NCBI RefSeq assembly: GCF_030409905.1
Contig: NZ_JAUFQT010000001.1
Span: 2,769,001 to 2,833,000 of the forward strand
Reading direction: 5' to 3'
DNA length: 64,000 bases
Source: Echinicola jeungdonensis
GTDB lineage: Bacteria > Bacteroidota > Bacteroidia > Cytophagales > Cyclobacteriaceae
Both the position numbers and the translations under genes were made by a program. Shown here in pieces: positions 54,322 to 63,477 of the stretch. The notes under the pieces were generated by a model. That model had not been told where the DNA came from, searched no databases, and saw only the letters and a program-made list of their open reading frames with translations. How positions within the stretch are numbered: position 1 is the first letter of the stretch; each line of letters begins with the position of its first letter.

Positions 54322-54821
54322 TCCTGAATCTGTGTTTTATTTTTAGGGAAATCAAAAAACCAAGCCTTTGCATTAAACCTTCCCACTTCATTCCAAGTAT
54401 TGGTTTCAAATTGGAAACCAAATTGCCCACAAGTGGGAAGGTTGTCAATATTCCCACCCAGATCTTCAATCAGGTCATTGAGTCCCGGGTTATGCCCAAA
54501 AATAAATAAAGTATTTACATCAACTGGGGAATGCCTGATAGTTCTCAAAATAGACCCGCTGGATGCATGATATAGCTCGTCGGTAAATGAAATTTTTTCC
54601 TCTGGATATTGGAGGATTTCTGCAGCAGCCAAAGCTGTTGCTTTTGCCCTTTCAGCACCTGAAGAAACCATTAAATCCGGAATAATATTCCTGTCCTTTA
54701 ACCTTTGTGCCATACGCGGGGCATCCCTGATTCCTCTTTTTGCCAAGGGCCGTTTGTGATCATCCAGGAAAGGATCATCCCAAGAAGATTTTGCATGTCT
54801 GCATATTATTAAATTTTTCAT
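54318..54821 (-). CDS. SixA-like histidine phosphatase
   Basis: 167 aa. Histidine phosphatase core with RHAKSSW (His of the RHG-type motif at about 8), RPLAKRG, SSGAERAKATA and the second His in FGHNPGL. SixA removes phosphate from His in phosphotransfer proteins; small proteins of this clade act on phosphohistidine. Overlaps the convergent SDR gene by 4 bp. Single gene. Confidence 0.82.
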   Translation of the reverse strand: MKNLIICRHAKSSWDDPFLDDHKRPLAKRGIRDAPRMAQRLKDRNIIPDLMVSSGAERAKATALAAAEILQYPEEKISFTDELYHASSGSILRTIRHSPVDVNTLFIFGHNPGLNDLIEDLGGNIDNLPTCGQFGFQFETNTWNEVGRFNAKAWFFDFPKNKTQIQD

Positions 54822-54915
54822 TTACACAAGATACTAAAAAAAACAGTTTGTTTTTTGGGTTAATAATTTTTACATTCAGTCATTATTTAACCACTAACAA
54901 TTATTATTTATTAAC

Positions 54916-55107
54916 ATGCTTACCGGAATAGTTAAATTTTATAATGAATCCAAAGGTTTCGGTTTCATTATTGATGATGAGTCACAAAACGATGTGTTTG
55001 TTCATGCCACTGGTTTAGTGGATAAGGTTGAACAGAATGACAAAGTTTCTTTTGAGGTCAAAGAAGGAAAAAAGGGATTGAATGCTTTTAATGTTAGAAA
55101 AGCATAA
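54916..55107 (+). CDS. Cold-shock domain protein (CspA family)
   Basis: 63 aa. OB-fold with RNP1-like KGFGFI (about 13-18) and RNP2-like VFVHA (about 27-31), the RNA/ssDNA-binding faces. RNA chaperone. A 15-bp perfect hairpin terminator lies 23 bp downstream; its own leader is short and AT-rich. Confidence 0.93.
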   Translation: MLTGIVKFYNESKGFGFIIDDESQNDVFVHATGLVDKVEQNDKVSFEVKEGKKGLNAFNVRKA

Positions 55108-55130
55108 ATGAATTTTAGTCACTTTTTTTA

Positions 55131-55170
55131 AGCAAAGCCTGCCCCATTTGGGGCAGGCTTTGCTGTTTGT
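55131..55170 (+). terminator. Terminator after the cold-shock gene
   Basis: Perfect 15-bp arms AGCAAAGCCTGCCCC (55131-55145) and GGGGCAGGCTTTGCT (55150-55164) with a 4-nt loop, followed by a short T-rich tract. Confidence 0.85.
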
Positions 55171-55260
55171 CCTGATTTTTAATAAGGAGATATCGTTTGG
55201 GACCTTGTTCTTCTTGAACAAAGCGGGTCCAATTCAATGAGCCTTCCCGATTTCTTCTTA

Positions 55261-55551
55261 TTAGTTATTCAAAATAAAGAAAACCAATGCTACCCCTAGT
55301 GCAATGATCATCCTTTTGGCTTTTTCTTTATGTTCAAGATCCAATTTCCTCTTCCTCAAAACCAATACGGCAATGCTTAGGGCAAGAAGTTGGATAGCAA
55401 TGCCAAATCCATTAATAAAACTGATTTTTTGCTGCTCTACAAAAGGCCAAGTCCTATTAACCAAAGGGATAAAACAAAGCAATATGCCAGTAATTCCAAA
55501 AGAAAAAGAACGGTGAAGAAGGTTTCCCGAATCCTGATTCATCCAATTCAT
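55261..55551 (-). CDS. Small two-helix membrane protein
   Basis: 96 aa from the ATG at 55551; the open frame extends upstream into the PHP gene, so the shorter start is used. Two membrane helices (about 20-38, 51-69) with a charged loop RKRKLDLEHKEKAKRM and a third short hydrophobic segment to the end. No known family. It begins 4 bp after the PHP/PolX-like gene stop, so it is probably translationally linked. Confidence 0.65.
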   Translation of the reverse strand: MNWMNQDSGNLLHRSFSFGITGILLCFIPLVNRTWPFVEQQKISFINGFGIAIQLLALSIAVLVLRKRKLDLEHKEKAKRMIIALGVALVFFILNN

Positions 55552-55555
55552 ATTT

Positions 55556-57262
55556 TTAAGCTTTAATTTTCTCTTTTCTTTTTTCAAAATATTCTGCCAC
55601 TTCCTGGGCCGATTTGGCATTGAAAGTCATGTCCTTAGTCAATCCCCCCTTTCTTCCGACCAACACTCCGTACTTCATGTCCAAAAAGCCGGCTTTTTCA
55701 TGGGCATCAGGGTTAATGGAGAGTTGAACACCTTTTTCAAGCGCATAATGCACCCACCTCCAATCCAGGTCCAATCTCCAAGGGTTGGCATTAATCTCAA
55801 TAATTACCTCATGTTTTGCACAGGCCTCAATTATGGTTTTGTGATCCAATGGGTAGCCTTCCCTTCTTAATAGTAATCTACCGGTAGGGTGCCCTAAAAT
55901 GGTAGTATAGGGGTTTTCTATGGCCTTAAGAACCCTGGCCGTAGCTTTCTTTTTGTTCATCCCCAAACTACTGTGGATGGAAGCTACAATAAAATCGAAG
56001 CTCGCCAAAGTCTCCTCAGGATAATCCAAACTTCCATCCAAGAGAATGTCGCTTTCTATACCGCTAAAAATTTTAAATGAATCCAATTCCTCATTCAAAG
56101 CCTTTATTTCTTCTTGCTGTTTTTGCACTTTATTCACATCCAAGCCTCCGGCATAACTTGCCGTCTGACTGTGGTCAGAGATGCCCAAATATTCAAACCC
56201 CAATTCCTTACAATATTCGGCCATTTCCCTGAGAGAATGTTTGCCATCACTGTAGGTGGAATGATTATGAAGAATGCCTTTTAGATTTTCATAAATTAAT
56301 AAATCAGGAATTTCACCTTTTTTCGCCCATTCCAATTCAAACTGTCCTTCTCTAAGTTCGGGTAAAATATATGCCAGACCTGCTTCTTTATAAGCTTCTT
56401 CTTCACTTGAAAAAAGTTTGGATTTAAAAAAGGTTCCTAGGGTTTCCTGGTTTTCCAAAGGAGAGAGCAGGTGCCCTTTGCTTCCAGTCCTTATCAGCTT
56501 CTCATTGATGAAATGTTCCTCATCAGTGTGGTGGATGATAATGTCAAGGTCTTTATCTTGAAGCTGGCCACGCCAATTAAAAGGGCTGGATTTTTTGGGG
56601 TCATATTTTAATCCATCAATTTGGTTTATTTCTTTAAGAGTAGATTTTCGGTCTTTTGAGCAGATGATCCATTCCACATTTTCAAGGATCTCCAAATTTC
56701 GGGCATAATCCCCGGTTATGCTCACCTTTTCTTTGCCAAAAGCTTGATTTAATTTTTCATTTAAGGAAGTAATGTCCTTCTCGATATCCGCATAAAGCCA
56801 TTTTCCAAGATTGGCTTCCATATATTCCAGGGCCTGAATAATGCTTTCCTGGGTTTTTTCACCAAAACCTTTGATATTTGCTACCTTCCCTGATTGGCAA
56901 GCTTCCATCAGTTCATGAGTGGAAGTGATGTTCAGTTCTTTCCAAAGGGTTTTGATTTTCTTTGGTCCCAAACCTTTTATCTCCAGTACCTCCAATAAAC
57001 CTTTTGGGGTTTTTTCCAGCAAATCATCCAGATAGGGATGGCTGCCCGTTTCTTGGATGTCAAGGATCACTTCTGCAATGCTTTTTCCAATTCCGCTTAT
57101 TTTTTGCAGCCCTTCCTGGTCCAAATCTTCAAGGCTAATATCTCCTCTGTCGATGGTATTTACTGCAGATTGATAACTCCTTACCTTAAAAGTATTTTCC
57201 TCGTGGAGCTCCATGAGCTGGATGGTTAGCTTCAGGATTTTGGTGATATTTTTATTGTCCAA
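55556..57262 (-). CDS. PHP-domain protein, PolX-like, with altered polymerase active site
   Basis: 568 aa from a TTG at 57262; a TTG at 57295 also keeps the frame but overlaps a -7-like GACATTTG and adds nothing family-like. N-terminal helix-hairpin-helix repeats (LQKISGIGKSIAEVI, LLEVLEIKGLGPKKIK, IKGFGEKTQESI), then a nucleotidyltransferase-like segment where the PolX catalytic motif GSxxR..GDxD reads ITGDYARNLEILENVEW (Asp pair now Asn and Glu), one later Asp kept in LDIIIHH, then a C-terminal PHP domain with LHNHSTYSDGKHS and ISDHSQT. The PHP part looks intact. Likely a PHP phosphoesterase rather than an active polymerase. Confidence 0.75.
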   Translation of the reverse strand: MDNKNITKILKLTIQLMELHEENTFKVRSYQSAVNTIDRGDISLEDLDQEGLQKISGIGKSIAEVILDIQETGSHPYLDDLLEKTPKGLLEVLEIKGLGPKKIKTLWKELNITSTHELMEACQSGKVANIKGFGEKTQESIIQALEYMEANLGKWLYADIEKDITSLNEKLNQAFGKEKVSITGDYARNLEILENVEWIICSKDRKSTLKEINQIDGLKYDPKKSSPFNWRGQLQDKDLDIIIHHTDEEHFINEKLIRTGSKGHLLSPLENQETLGTFFKSKLFSSEEEAYKEAGLAYILPELREGQFELEWAKKGEIPDLLIYENLKGILHNHSTYSDGKHSLREMAEYCKELGFEYLGISDHSQTASYAGGLDVNKVQKQQEEIKALNEELDSFKIFSGIESDILLDGSLDYPEETLASFDFIVASIHSSLGMNKKKATARVLKAIENPYTTILGHPTGRLLLRREGYPLDHKTIIEACAKHEVIIEINANPWRLDLDWRWVHYALEKGVQLSINPDAHEKAGFLDMKYGVLVGRKGGLTKDMTFNAKSAQEVAEYFEKRKEKIKA

Positions 57263-57378
57263 ATTTTTTTTGTTTGGGTTAAAAGATATAAGCAAATGTC
57301 CACAATAAATGTTTTAAAATAAAATCATAAAGCTTAACTTATATCATAATAAGCTTGTGAAAAAGTCTTAGCACACCC

Positions 57379-58995
57379 ATGAAAAAATATATTCTTGCGT
57401 TTGTTTTTGCCTTGTTGGGTCCTATGGATTTAGTACTTGGCCAGGTAAATTTCACCCATAGGGTAGAGGTGGCTACTGAGTGGGTTGATAATAATTTTAT
57501 TATTCTCCCTTCGGAGAATGGCACGGTTGCCTTTAGGTCGGTTTCTTCTAAGGGCTTTAACATTAGTAAAAAACTGCAATATTTTACGACAGACCGCCAT
57601 TTGAAGGCCAGTAAATTGATGGAGTTCCCCTTAAAAGATCATTTTGACCTGATCGGTTTTGACTTGGATGGAGGATGGCTTTACCTATTGCTTCAAAAAG
57701 GGGATGCTTACAGTGGAGATAAACTTATTTATGGGATCAATTTGGAAACACAACAACTAATTGAAGTAGAAGCCGAAAATATATTGGATATGGAAATCAG
57801 GGAATTCCTTGTCATGGATGAAAAAGCTATTTTGATGGGGATGATGGAATACAGGCCTGCCATACAGGTCTTTGACCTGAAAAACAAAAATGTGTATACT
57901 GTTCAGGGGATTTATTCAAATGAAGTTAATATACTTCAAATTCGTAAAGATCCGGAGCTGAAATTTTTTGATGTATTAGTAAATCGTAGAGACCGGTTCA
58001 AACGAAAAACTGTTTCTGTTTTGACCTTTGACGAACGTGGAAATAAATTGAGGGAAGTGAAAATAGAGCCGAGAAAAGATCCTCAATTGGAGATCGAGGA
58101 AGGGTTGTTGACGCCCGTCCAGGATTACATCCAAGCCTTGATCGGCCCATTTGGGTTGAGAAAGAGAGAACCCAACAAAGGGATTTATTTTTCCAGGATC
58201 AATGAGTTTGGGGAATATAAAAACAGATTTTACACCCTTACTGATTTCGAAAATTTTTATAACTATCTGCCGGAAAAGCAGAAAGCTAGAAGGGAGCGGT
58301 CACTTGAAAAAGCCATTAGAAAGGAAAAATCAATCACTATCCCCAATTCCCTTGTAACACGTGAAGTGATTTCAAAAGGTGGAAACTTTTTGGTTTATAA
58401 TGATTACTTTATGGCCAGTACCAGCAGGTTTCGCCAAAGGGATGTGATTTACCATAATGATTTTTACCGTTATTATCCAGATGGTTTTCGTAATCAGGTA
58501 AACTTGGGAGGGTATACCTGGTACAATTCCAGAAGCCGGGAGGGGGTGAATTACCAATATAAATACTTGGCTGCCCAGTTTTTGTTGTTGGACCAACAGG
58601 GGAATATGATTTGGGACAATACCCTTTCATTGCAAGACCTTATTACCGCCAATCCCGGAAAATTTGGGGAGGTCAGCTTTGATGGAGATAACCTTTTTTA
58701 TATGTATTTGGAAGAGGATAAATTGAATCTGACTCACCTTTTTGGGGGAGAAGTGAAATTCGAAAACCAGGAGTTTGAATTGGAATTGCTTGCAAAAAAT
58801 GAAAGGATAAAAGAAACCCAGGTAGAAAGCCTCTCATTGATGTGGTGGTATGACCATTATTTTTTATTGTCCGGCAAACAACAAATTAGATTTCAGGGTG
58901 AAGATGCAAGAGAAAGGGTACGGGAGGTGTTTTTTATTACCAAGATAAAGGTAGATGGGCAATTGGATAGGGCTTTGACCCAAGAGGAAAATTAA
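57379..58995 (+). CDS. Unknown secreted protein, large
   Basis: 538 aa with a signal peptide (MKKYILAFVFALLGPMDLVLGQ). The mature protein is beta-rich with repeated hydrophobic-aromatic strands (FDLIGFDLDGGWLYLLLQKG, YFMASTSRFRQRDVIYHNDFY in pieces), no membrane helix, no type IX sorting domain visible at the end. I do not recognise a family; a beta-propeller-like protein is possible. It is divergent from the PHP gene and has a long 418-bp intergenic region after it. Confidence 0.68.
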   Translation: MKKYILAFVFALLGPMDLVLGQVNFTHRVEVATEWVDNNFIILPSENGTVAFRSVSSKGFNISKKLQYFTTDRHLKASKLMEFPLKDHFDLIGFDLDGGWLYLLLQKGDAYSGDKLIYGINLETQQLIEVEAENILDMEIREFLVMDEKAILMGMMEYRPAIQVFDLKNKNVYTVQGIYSNEVNILQIRKDPELKFFDVLVNRRDRFKRKTVSVLTFDERGNKLREVKIEPRKDPQLEIEEGLLTPVQDYIQALIGPFGLRKREPNKGIYFSRINEFGEYKNRFYTLTDFENFYNYLPEKQKARRERSLEKAIRKEKSITIPNSLVTREVISKGGNFLVYNDYFMASTSRFRQRDVIYHNDFYRYYPDGFRNQVNLGGYTWYNSRSREGVNYQYKYLAAQFLLLDQQGNMIWDNTLSLQDLITANPGKFGEVSFDGDNLFYMYLEEDKLNLTHLFGGEVKFENQEFELELLAKNERIKETQVESLSLMWWYDHYFLLSGKQQIRFQGEDARERVREVFFITKIKVDGQLDRALTQEEN

Positions 58996-59413
58996 AAATA
59001 AGTGATGCATTTAGAGTTTACCTGAAGCTTTCTACCTACCATAATGGGTGGTTTTTGAATACTCATTAAAAAGGAAGAAAATGAGAAGAGAATTTTCGCA
59101 GATTTCTTGATTATTGGCACCGAAATTTATGGTTCTTTTTTTTTCTTAACATTTAGTATTTTATGGCTCTACCTACCATTTTTCCACCGGGTAGGATTGA
59201 AAAAAAATAATTGAAAAAAAAATCGAATAAAATTAGGGGTTGAATTCACTAATACCATATGAAGGTCAAACCCTTTCAATGGGTCTTCAGGTTGCATTGA
59301 AGATTCCGTTAATGGCTTTACCTTTTTATTTCAATAAGAATTTGGGTGTTATATGGTAGATGAAGGTAAGCCGGGTTGCAATTTATTTTTATATTTGTGC
59401 TCAAATCTAAGCC
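58996..59413. other. Intergenic region upstream of pyrR
   Basis: 418 bp. Contains only a -7-like box for pyrR (59390-59397). A weak dyad near 59284-59303 was considered as a PyrR-binding loop but does not fit the known pattern. No gene seen. Confidence 0.45.
59390..59397 (+). promoter_or_regulatory. -7 element for pyrR
   Basis: TATATTTG, exact match to TAnnTTTG, 16 bp before the ATG at 59414. The -33 position is weak. Confidence 0.5.
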
Positions 59414-59968
59414 ATGCAAAAAAGACTAGTTTTAGATCAGAAGCAAATATCCATTACATTAAGCCGGTTTTGTCATCAGTTGATAGAAAATCATGATGAC
59501 TTTAAAGATACCATTTTGCTGGGTTTGCAACCTAGAGGGACTTTGGTTTTGGACAGGATAGTGGAAAGGCTCAAGGAAATCAGTGGGATTGAGGTGCCAT
59601 CAGGGCGTTTGGATGCAACATTTCACCGGGATGATTTTAGAAGAAGAGATATTCCTCTAAAAGCCAATGAAACCAGGATTGATTTTTTGATTGAAAATAA
59701 AAAAGTCATTCTTGTGGATGATGTGCTTTATAAGGGAAGGTCTGTAAGAGCAGCCATGGATGCCATGATAGCTTTTGGAAGACCCCAGAAGGTAGAATTG
59801 ATGGTGTTGATAGACCGGAAGTTTACCCGGGATTACCCCATCAAACCGGATTATTTTGGCCGTCAGGTCAATACCCTGGAAAGTCAATATGTTAGCGTGG
59901 AATGGGCATCACAAGGTTTCGAAGAAGATGCAATTTGGATAACAGAAAAAGAAGTTAAAAGCGTATAA
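59414..59968 (+). CDS. pyrR: Bifunctional regulator/uracil phosphoribosyltransferase PyrR
   Basis: 184 aa. Phosphoribosyltransferase fold with the PRPP loop VILVDDVLYKGRS (about 96-108), N-terminal TILLGLQPRG and RLDATFHRDDF, and the DYFGRQV segment. PyrR binds nascent pyr mRNA with UMP and also has uracil phosphoribosyltransferase activity. The stop overlaps pyrB by one base. Whether this Bacteroidota copy attenuates or simply salvages uracil cannot be told from the leader. Confidence 0.9.
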   Translation: MQKRLVLDQKQISITLSRFCHQLIENHDDFKDTILLGLQPRGTLVLDRIVERLKEISGIEVPSGRLDATFHRDDFRRRDIPLKANETRIDFLIENKKVILVDDVLYKGRSVRAAMDAMIAFGRPQKVELMVLIDRKFTRDYPIKPDYFGRQVNTLESQYVSVEWASQGFEEDAIWITEKEVKSV

Positions 59969-60891
59969 TGCAAAAGCTAAGTACCCGCCATTTATTAGGT
60001 ATCAAAGATATTTCCCCTGAAGATATCCAGTTAATCTTCGAAACGGCTGATAATTTTAAAAATGTAATCAACCGGCCCATCAAAAAGGTGCCTTCCTTAA
60101 GGGATATTACCATTGCAAATGTGTTTTTTGAAAACTCCACCCGGACCAAATTGTCCTTTGAGTTGGCAGAAAAAAGATTATCAGCGGATGTGATCAATTT
60201 TTCCTCGGGAAGTAGTTCTGTGAAAAAGGGGGAATCCCTGGTGGATACCGTAAACAATATCCTGTCCATGAAAGTGGATATGATAGTGATGCGGCATAGC
60301 AGCCCTGGGGCACCACATTTTTTGTCCAAAAACATCAATGCCAATATTGTCAATGCCGGGGATGGTACTCATGAACATCCCACCCAAGCATTGCTGGATG
60401 CTTTTTCTATTCGTGAGAAATTAGGAGATGTAGCCGGCAAAAAAGTTGCCATTATTGGTGATATACTTCATTCAAGAGTAGCCCTTTCCAATATATTTTG
60501 CCTACAAAAATTAGGGGCTGAGGTGATGGTTTGCGGCCCAATTACTCTTCTACCCAAACACATAGAAAGTTTGGGAGTGAAAGTTGAATATGATGTCAAA
60601 AAAGCTTTGCAATGGTGTGATGTAGCCAATGTGCTGCGTATTCAACTTGAAAGGCAGCAGATCAAGTATTTTCCTAGCCTAAGGGAATATTCCCTTTATT
60701 ATGGAGTCAGCAAAAAGCTGTTGGATCAATTGGATAAAGAAATTGTGATCATGCACCCTGGGCCGATAAATAGGGGGGTGGAGTTGAATTCCGATGTAGC
60801 AGACAGTGACCATTCAATTATATTAAACCAAGTAGAAAATGGTGTGGCTGTTAGGATGGCTGTTCTTTACTTATTGGCTGGGGTGAAATAG
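59968..60891 (+). CDS. pyrB: Aspartate carbamoyltransferase catalytic subunit
   Basis: 307 aa. Carbamoyl-phosphate site FFENSTRTKLSFE (about 52-64), HPTQALLD (about 137-144) and PGPINRGVE (about 272-280). First committed step of pyrimidine synthesis. Starts on the pyrR stop (TAATG). pyrI is absent here, as is usual in this type. Followed by two hairpins. Confidence 0.95.
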   Translation: MQKLSTRHLLGIKDISPEDIQLIFETADNFKNVINRPIKKVPSLRDITIANVFFENSTRTKLSFELAEKRLSADVINFSSGSSSVKKGESLVDTVNNILSMKVDMIVMRHSSPGAPHFLSKNINANIVNAGDGTHEHPTQALLDAFSIREKLGDVAGKKVAIIGDILHSRVALSNIFCLQKLGAEVMVCGPITLLPKHIESLGVKVEYDVKKALQWCDVANVLRIQLERQQIKYFPSLREYSLYYGVSKKLLDQLDKEIVIMHPGPINRGVELNSDVADSDHSIILNQVENGVAVRMAVLYLLAGVK

Positions 60892-60953
60892 TTTTTTGCA
60901 ATAAGGATTGAAATTTATATCCCATTTCTAAAATCTTTATTTCTTATGGAAGG

Positions 60954-60979
60954 CTTGAAAGTCGCTTTCAAGGATTTTT
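60954..60979 (+). terminator. Terminator after pyrB
   Basis: Perfect 8-bp arms CTTGAAAG (60954-60961) and CTTTCAAG (60965-60972) with a 3-nt loop, then ATTTTT. Confidence 0.78.
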
Positions 60980-61008
60980 AATTGGTCCTGGGGTCAATAA
61001 AAATAGCT

Positions 61009-61048
61009 AATCCCCATTAATTAATGCTTGTTCCCTTTGGGGATTTTA
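61009..61048. repeat. Second inverted repeat after pyrB
   Basis: AATCCCC (61009-61015) and GGGGATT (61039-61045) with a 23-nt loop. It could be a second terminator or a structure upstream of the CBS gene; the rest of the 361-bp gap (60892-61252) shows no gene. Confidence 0.45.
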
Positions 61049-61252
61049 GTGTCCAGCCCATTCGCTTTTGTTCAATTTCTGGCAGAATTCCCAGTTCTTA
61101 GAAAATAGAAGAAACCAATTGTGGGGTTGAATGATTTTTTTTTAAAAGAAATTGGGAGGTTTTGGCAGCCTTATTTGTTAACAATGGGGGCAATTCGTGA
61201 ATTGCTTTCTGATTAAAATTTATTTGTAAATTGGTAAAAATTCCCAGATGAT

Positions 61253-62620
61253 ATGAAATATAATTCCATCATAGAGACAATAGGTGATACTCCTTTGATC
61301 CGGTTAAACAAGGTCAATAAGGGGTTCAAAGGTGAGATATACGTCAAAGTAGAATATTTCAATCCAGGGAATTCCATGAAGGACCGAATGGCCATCAAAA
61401 TGGTTGAGGATGCAGAAAAGGAAGGCCTGCTTAAACCTGGGGGAACTATCATCGAGGGGACAAGTGGAAATACTGGAATGGGGCTTGCCCTGGTAGGAAT
61501 AGCAAGGGGTTATAAATGCATTTTTACCATGGCTGATAAACAATCCAAGGAAAAAATCGATGTGCTTAAAGCCATGGGCGCAGAAGTCATTGTATGTCCC
61601 ACCAATGTTCCTGCTGATGACCCAAAGTCCTACTATTCCGTAGCCAAAAAGTTAAATAAGGATATCCCAAATTCCTTTTATCCCAACCAGTATGATAACC
61701 TTTCCAATTGGAAAGCTCATTATGAAACTACCGGGCCAGAAATATGGGAAGATACCGAGGGTAAAATTACCCATTATGCAGCAGGTGTTGGAACGGGGGG
61801 ATCCATGTGCGGTGCAGCCAAATACCTGAAAGAACAAAACCCCAAAGTCATTTCAATAGGCATTGATACATATGGGTCAGTTTTTAAAAAGTTCAAAGAA
61901 ACCGGCGTTTTCGATGAAAATGAGATTTATCCTTATTTGACGGAGGGAATAGGAGAAGACATTTTGCCTAAAAATGTGGATTTTTCCCTAATTGATCATT
62001 TCGTAAAAGTTACAGATAAGGATGCTGCTGTAATGACCAGACGACTTTCCAGAGAAGAAGGACTATTTGTAGGTTGGTCTTGCGGTGCTGCTGTACACGG
62101 GGCCTTGGAATTTGCCAAAGAAAACTTAAAAGAAAATGACACCATGGTTATCATCCTTCCTGACCATGGAACCCGCTACCTGGGTAAAGTGTATAATGAT
62201 GACTGGATGAAGGATCATGGCTTTCTGGAATACAACACCTACGGGACTGCCCGTGACATCATTTCTTCCAGAGAAGGGAAATATGAATTGGTAGTAGCAC
62301 ACAAAGGGGACAAAGTGAAAGATGCCATCGCAATGATGAATGAAAGGAGTGTTTCTCAAATTCCAGTAATGGATGATGGACATGTTATCGGTAGCATTAC
62401 CGATAATAAATTATTAAGTAAAATCATTAAAAACCCAGAGTTAAAAGATTTGGGAGTAGAAGAGGTGATGGAAAACTCTATGAAATTTGTGGCCTTGGAC
62501 AGTACCCTGGATGTGCTTTCTTCCATGGTGGATAAGGACAAAGCGGTTTTGGTAAGGGATGATTTTCACCAAATCCACATTATTACTAAACACGATATCC
62601 TAGGGGCCTTTACCAAATAA
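61253..62620 (+). CDS. Cystathionine beta-synthase
   Basis: 455 aa. Fold-type II PLP enzyme with NSMKDRMA (Lys43 PLP), TSGNTGMG (about 77-84) and GTGGSMCG (about 183-190), followed by a pair of CBS domains (about 345-455; VVAHKGDKVKDAIAMMNE, IPVMDDGHVIG). No N-terminal haem domain. It condenses serine and homocysteine or makes cysteine/H2S. The downstream membrane-protein gene starts 180 bp later. A cystathionine lyase is not adjacent. Confidence 0.9.
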   Translation: MKYNSIIETIGDTPLIRLNKVNKGFKGEIYVKVEYFNPGNSMKDRMAIKMVEDAEKEGLLKPGGTIIEGTSGNTGMGLALVGIARGYKCIFTMADKQSKEKIDVLKAMGAEVIVCPTNVPADDPKSYYSVAKKLNKDIPNSFYPNQYDNLSNWKAHYETTGPEIWEDTEGKITHYAAGVGTGGSMCGAAKYLKEQNPKVISIGIDTYGSVFKKFKETGVFDENEIYPYLTEGIGEDILPKNVDFSLIDHFVKVTDKDAAVMTRRLSREEGLFVGWSCGAAVHGALEFAKENLKENDTMVIILPDHGTRYLGKVYNDDWMKDHGFLEYNTYGTARDIISSREGKYELVVAHKGDKVKDAIAMMNERSVSQIPVMDDGHVIGSITDNKLLSKIIKNPELKDLGVEEVMENSMKFVALDSTLDVLSSMVDKDKAVLVRDDFHQIHIITKHDILGAFTK

Positions 62621-62800
62621 AAAAAGAGCAATTAATATTTCAAAAAATCAATAAGACTGTCTCGGACCTAATTGGGTAGTCATTTTGGCAGGATGATAAG
62701 ACCTTAGTGGAAAATGGATTGATGATTAATTTCTTGCCGTTAAGGATATTTCCAGCTCGTACTCAAGAAATACCTGTTGAGACCGTTATTAAATTTACTT

Positions 62801-63430
62801 ATGGAAAAAAGAAACTTAGAAAGACTAATTGCTAATGGTTATGATTTTGATATTGCACAGGCAATTCAAAATGGATGGGAATTGTTTACAAGGAAACCTA
62901 CTTTTAGCATTGGCTTTGCTGGTTTTTTTGTGTCTTCCCAGTTATTGGCAATGATTTATTTACAGAATTATGCCACCATTTATAATTTTTTACTGACAGG
63001 TCCATTGGTATCCGGATTTTATTTAGTGGCCAATAAAATTAAATCCAATGAGGAGATAACCTATGCTGATTTTTTTAAGGGATTTGAATATTATGTGCCC
63101 ATTATCTTGATCTGGGGTGTAGGGCAATTGTTAGTTTTTCTTGGGTTTGTGGCATTGATTATTCCAGGAATTTATTTGATGGTGGCTTATAATTTTTCAG
63201 TTCTCATTTCAGTTTTTACCGGATTTAATTTTTGGGACTCGCTGGAGTATAGCCGAAAAATAATAACCGTACGATGGTGGAAGTTCTTTATTCTATCCTT
63301 GTTACTAATTGTCATGAATATAGTGGGGGGGCTTTTAGTTCTGGGCTTATTGGTTAGTTTTCCACTTACCTTTTATATTACTTACTGTGTTTTTGAAGAA
63401 ATTACCAGCGAAGTTTTACAAGAAGCTTGA
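62801..63430 (+). CDS. Membrane protein of unknown function
   Basis: 209 aa from the ATG at 62801; the frame extends eight codons further to a weaker start. N-terminal soluble part of about 45 residues (DIAQAIQNGWELFTRKP), then about five membrane helices. The pattern resembles small Bacteroidota integral membrane proteins of unnamed function. No enzymatic motif. Stands alone between the CBS gene and the final sensor gene. Confidence 0.72.
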   Translation: MEKRNLERLIANGYDFDIAQAIQNGWELFTRKPTFSIGFAGFFVSSQLLAMIYLQNYATIYNFLLTGPLVSGFYLVANKIKSNEEITYADFFKGFEYYVPIILIWGVGQLLVFLGFVALIIPGIYLMVAYNFSVLISVFTGFNFWDSLEYSRKIITVRWWKFFILSLLLIVMNIVGGLLVLGLLVSFPLTFYITYCVFEEITSEVLQEA

Positions 63431-63477
63431 GGTCAGGTGGTTATTGGAATAATTATTGCTAGAGATTTAGCTTAAAA

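Noticed and set aside
59284..59303. PyrR-binding hairpin upstream of pyrR
   Set aside because: A weak TCTTCA/TGAAGA dyad is present, but the conserved PyrR-binding loop pattern is not.
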